8,670 nt of DNA from Bacteroidia bacterium (GTDB taxonomy: Bacteria > Bacteroidota > Bacteroidia > Bacteroidales > BM520), in NCBI GenBank assembly GCA_009930445.1, contig RZYD01000087.1:1-8670 (forward strand), in the 5' to 3' direction. Position numbers and translations under genes: made by a program. The notes under the pieces were generated by a model that worked only from the letters and a program-made list of their open reading frames with translations, made no database searches and was not told where the DNA came from. Below, piece after piece: positions 6,888 through 8,670 of the stretch (position 1 is its first letter; every line of letters starts with the position of its first letter).

Positions 6888-6905
6888 GTATCTTTTCAAA
6901 GATAC
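6888..6905 (-). promoter_or_regulatory. Promoter and inverted repeat upstream of the TonB-like gene
   Basis: GTATCTTT-TC-AAAGATAC is a perfect inverted repeat with 8-base arms and a 2-base centre. Read on the minus strand it contains TATCTTTG (plus 6897-6904), an exact -7 box, 19 bases before the ATG at 6877. The -33 element is not clear. Symmetry over the box means a dimeric regulator could occlude it, or a short hairpin could form in the 5' leader. A closely similar block precedes xerD. Confidence 0.6.
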
Positions 6906-7093
6906 AATTTATACTGAATTGTTGTAACCCCTGGAGTGTATGGAATACCAGATTGAAAGGTTTTTCGACCCCTGATTATCGATAAGCAATACCTGATATT
7001 CCCCGGATTGTTAAAATATGATAAAATATATCGTTGATTATCAATGATTAAAGAATAAAAACAGTGAAGGTTCGTTTTTTTTATAAAAACAAC

Positions 7094-7123
7094 TTTGCCA
7101 GTCATCCATTTTATATATCTTTA
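7094..7123 (+). promoter_or_regulatory. Promoter of the acidic hypothetical gene
   Basis: TTTG at 7094-7097, an 18-base spacer, then TATCTTTA at 7116-7123 (one mismatch from TAnnTTTG) form a well-spaced Bacteroidota promoter. The leader to the ATG at 7145 would be about 15-20 bases. The 267-base gap from 6878 to 7144 is otherwise AT-rich, with only short palindromes such as TTATCGATAA at 6976-6985. Confidence 0.55.
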
Positions 7124-7144
7124 ACCCGTTAATGAATCAATAAG

Positions 7145-7603
7145 ATGAAAGAACTTGAATTAAATGTAATTCCGCTTAAAGGCCTTGGGGCGTTGTATTT
7201 TGGAATGTCTGTAGAAGAAATGACCCAAATTATGGGCGAATCAACAGAAGTTGAGGATATCACCGATGAAGATGATTTCAGTACTACCATATTAAACTAT
7301 AACGATCTGGGAATCAGTATATTTTTTGAAGGGGTGGATGCTCCGGTACTTGCCTGCATTGAAACCGACAATACCAATTGCATGCTGTTCGGCCAAAAAG
7401 TATTTACCCTGTCTGAAGCCCGGATTATTGAGTTAATGAATGAAAATGGGTTTTCCGATATGGATATTGATGATGAAGAGTGGGGTGAACACCGTGTCTC
7501 TTTTGAAGATGGATTGATTGATTTTTATTTCCGCGAAGGAGAACTTACCACAATTAATTGGGGTGTGTTGATCAATGATCAGGGCGACGTAGAAGCGCTA
7601 TAA
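7145..7603 (+). CDS. Very acidic hypothetical protein, function unknown
   Basis: 152 residues that I do not recognise with confidence. There is no signal peptide or membrane segment, so it is probably cytoplasmic. It is strikingly acidic: 35 Asp/Glu against 6 Lys/Arg. Near the N-terminus, LGALYFGMSVEEMTQIMGES resembles the 'GMs-x-EEv-x-x-lmG' opening helix of small alpha/beta proteins of the SmpA/BamE-like kind. Alternating strands follow (STTILNYNDLGISIFF, VLACIET) and then a second helix, LSEARIIELMNENGFSD. The last part, EHRVSFEDGLIDFYFREGELTTINW, looks like a beta hairpin. It has its own promoter-like sequence and converges on xerD, with the two stop codons overlapping by six bases. Acidic immunity-type proteins look similar, but no toxin gene is next to it. 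The coding call rests on length, composition and the promoter. Confidence 0.75.
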   Translation: MKELELNVIPLKGLGALYFGMSVEEMTQIMGESTEVEDITDEDDFSTTILNYNDLGISIFFEGVDAPVLACIETDNTNCMLFGQKVFTLSEARIIELMNENGFSDMDIDDEEWGEHRVSFEDGLIDFYFREGELTTINWGVLINDQGDVEAL

Positions 7604-8512
7604 TTCATGGCTGCTTTCCAATGGATGAAAGGTCAGAAGGCTGTCTCTTAAATATCGGTTGCTGACATGCGTATAAATTTCGGTTGTTGTGATGGAGGAA
7701 TGTCCTAACATTTGCTGAACCGCCCGAAGATCGGCTCCTCCCTCAATCAAATGGCTGGCAAAACTATGACGAAAGGAATGGGGACTGACATTCTTTGTGA
7801 TTCCTGCCTGAAGCGTATATTTTTTCACCATAGAAAAGATCGCCACCCGTGACAATTTTTTTCCGTGATGGTTCAGAAATATAGAATCTTCGAAACCAGG
7901 AGAAATTGTTTGATGTATTCGTGCCATATGGATGTACCGAAGTAACTGTTTTGCCGTTTGAGTACCCATAGGAACCAGCCGCTCCTTATTCCCTTTGCCG
8001 ATGATCCGAAGGTATTCCTCTTTAAAACAGAGCGAAGACAGGGTAAGTTCCGTGAGTTCGGAAACACGAAGCCCACACCCGTAAAGCGTTTCCAGAATGG
8101 CTTTATCGCGTTCACCATGTAATTTGCTTAAATCAACGGCCATTAGGATACGATTTATCTCTTCAACCGAGAGCACATCGGGTAAATGCCGGCCAACTGT
8201 GGGCAAATCAATGAGTTTTGCCGGGTTTTTATCCAACAGGTTTTCAATGATCAGATAGGAATAATAACTACGTAACGATGAAATCATACGCGATTGGGTG
8301 GCCCGGGAATAATCCGCGCCGGAAAGTGAATCCAAAAATTTTTCCAGCACCTCACGGGTTACCTGCATTGGTGTACAGGAGACCCCGGATTCATTTAGAT
8401 AATCATAAAAATATTGTAAATCAGATAGATAGGACATTGCTGTCTGTTTTGATAATCCGCGTTCAAGCAATATCCAGCTTCGGTATCCACGTATACTTAT
8501 CTCCCATTTCAT
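7598..8512 (-). CDS. xerD: Site-specific tyrosine recombinase XerD (chromosome dimer resolution)
   Basis: 304 residues from ATG at 8512 (MKWEISIRGYRSW). An in-frame TTG three codons upstream lies inside the -7 box and is not a credible start. The N-terminal core-binding domain (about 1-95) is four-helical, with LERGLSKQTAMSYLSDLQYF. The catalytic domain holds the full tyrosine-recombinase set: R149 in CGLRVSEL, K173 in GKGNKE, H245 and R248 in HSFRHSFASHL, H271 in LGHSSITTT, and nucleophile Y280 in IYTHV. Length and continuous similarity fit XerC/XerD rather than a phage integrase, and no att-like repeats or cargo are nearby. XerD with XerC resolves chromosome dimers at dif under FtsK control. 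Choosing D over C is from overall look. Its last 6 bases overlap the convergent hypothetical gene. Confidence 0.92.
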   Translation of the reverse strand: MKWEISIRGYRSWILLERGLSKQTAMSYLSDLQYFYDYLNESGVSCTPMQVTREVLEKFLDSLSGADYSRATQSRMISSLRSYYSYLIIENLLDKNPAKLIDLPTVGRHLPDVLSVEEINRILMAVDLSKLHGERDKAILETLYGCGLRVSELTELTLSSLCFKEEYLRIIGKGNKERLVPMGTQTAKQLLRYIHMARIHQTISPGFEDSIFLNHHGKKLSRVAIFSMVKKYTLQAGITKNVSPHSFRHSFASHLIEGGADLRAVQQMLGHSSITTTEIYTHVSNRYLRDSLLTFHPLESSHEL

Positions 8513-8526
8513 ATCTTTCAAAGATA
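8512..8526 (-). promoter_or_regulatory. Promoter and inverted repeat at the xerD start codon
   Basis: TATCTTT-C-AAAGATA is an inverted repeat with 7-base arms. On the minus strand TATCTTTG (plus 8519-8526) is an exact -7 box, and the xerD ATG follows after only six bases, its A being base 8512. Transcription should start at or almost at the start codon. A TTG stands only 12 bases upstream, so the -33 element is unclear. Confidence 0.6.
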
Positions 8527-8605
8527 CTATTTATTATACAAGGGCTTACCGGGAAAAGTTATAAACGTTTTATTTTTAATAATTTTTTTTCGGCTGAATT
8601 AGGTA

Positions 8606-8630
8606 TCTTTAAAGAAATTATATAATTTTG
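8606..8630 (+). promoter_or_regulatory. Promoter region of the gene beginning at 8659
   Basis: TAATTTTG at 8623-8630 fits the -7 consensus. Slightly upstream, TCTTTAAAGA at 8606-8615 is a perfect 10-base palindrome inside TATCTTTAAAGA, resembling the inverted repeats at the xerD and TonB-like promoters. The leader to ATG 8659 is about 25 bases and holds AGAGGG at 8645-8650, a weak Shine-Dalgarno-like sequence 8 bases before the start. The divergent xerD shares this 146-base intergenic region. Confidence 0.45.
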
Positions 8631-8658
8631 CCGTCCTGAATTTAAAGAGGGTAAACAA

Positions 8659-8670
8659 ATGGCAAAGAAG
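8659..8670 (+). CDS. Start of a gene running off the right edge (MAKK...)
   Basis: Only four codons, ATG GCA AAG AAG, are visible. The call rests on the promoter-like TAATTTTG at 8623-8630, a weak ribosome-site-like AGAGGG and the divergent layout with xerD. MAKK opens many small basic proteins, including some ribosomal proteins, but four residues cannot identify the product. Confidence 0.5.

Noticed and set aside
6929..6953. Imperfect inverted repeat around CTGG...CCAG in the gap before 7145
   Set aside because: Short arms, internal mismatches and no U tract on either strand, so neither a terminator nor a convincing operator.
7031..7044. AT-rich palindromes (TTGATTATCAA, and TTATCGATAA further left) as a possible origin or dif site
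   Set aside because: No DnaA-box cluster and no 28-base dif-like structure; short AT palindromes are expected by chance here.
6896..7105. Minus-strand open frame of 69 codons in the gap upstream of the TonB-like gene
   Set aside because: It overlaps the promoters of both flanking genes, has no recognisable domain and has the composition of AT-rich noncoding DNA.
7145..7603. Toxin-immunity or antidefence module centred on the acidic protein
   Set aside because: No toxin, nuclease or repeat array is adjacent; the acidic composition alone is not enough.
7598..8512. Possibility that the tyrosine recombinase marks an integrated mobile element, with the tRNA genes as attachment site
   Set aside because: No repeat of a tRNA 3' end, no cargo or phage genes and no direct repeats flank it; the protein has the size and motifs of housekeeping XerC/XerD.
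8513..8521. TTG start giving XerD a three-residue-longer N-terminus
   Set aside because: The TTG is the end of the -7 promoter box and would precede the transcription start; the ATG at 8512 fits the family start.

Overview
The window is an ordinary-looking stretch of core chromosome from a member of the Bacteroidota, most likely class Bacteroidia; the order cannot be fixed from sequence alone. Four things point there: the gene order bamD - rpoZ - coaBC - DUF4835/PorD - recN; the long lineage-type RNA polymerase omega subunit; promoter boxes of the TAnnTTTG type with few recognisable Shine-Dalgarno sites; and an exported protein with an Ala|Gln-Glu signal-peptidase junction. No phage, transposon, CRISPR array or rRNA was seen.

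Layout. Positions 1-210 hold the 3' end of galactokinase (galK). A plus-strand gene train from 283 to 6136 encodes the outer-membrane assembly lipoprotein BamD, RNA polymerase omega (RpoZ), the bifunctional coenzyme A enzyme CoaBC, a secreted DUF4835/PorD protein, the repair ATPase RecN and enoyl-ACP reductase FabI. The gaps inside the train are 6 to 53 bases, and a strong hairpin with A and T tails closes it at 6151-6186. The same hairpin serves the opposite strand, where a tRNA-Thr(UGU) - tRNA-Tyr(GUA) pair (6352 to 6188) is read from a well-formed promoter at 6385-6414.

Upstream of the tRNAs, also on the minus strand, is a small stand-alone TonB C-terminal-domain protein without membrane anchor (6425-6877). 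An AT-rich 267-base gap follows, then a very acidic unrecognised 152-residue protein on the plus strand (7145-7603). Its stop codon overlaps that of the convergent tyrosine recombinase gene xerD (7598-8512, minus). Divergent from xerD, the first four codons (MAKK) of another gene end the window.

The train combines envelope biogenesis (BamD, probable PorD), transcription (omega), cofactor and lipid synthesis (CoaBC makes the 4'-phosphopantetheine precursor; FabI completes fatty-acid elongation on acyl carrier protein) and DNA repair (RecN). It reads as a growth-linked housekeeping operon rather than a single pathway. The points most worth a second look are: a nearly identical 24-base promoter block with an inverted repeat in front of both the TonB-like gene and xerD; -7 boxes abutting the ATG of bamD and xerD, suggesting leaderless mRNAs; paired substitutions of two known active-site residues in the CoaC half of CoaBC; and the anchorless TonB domain protein. 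I found no convincing candidate for an entirely new multi-gene system.
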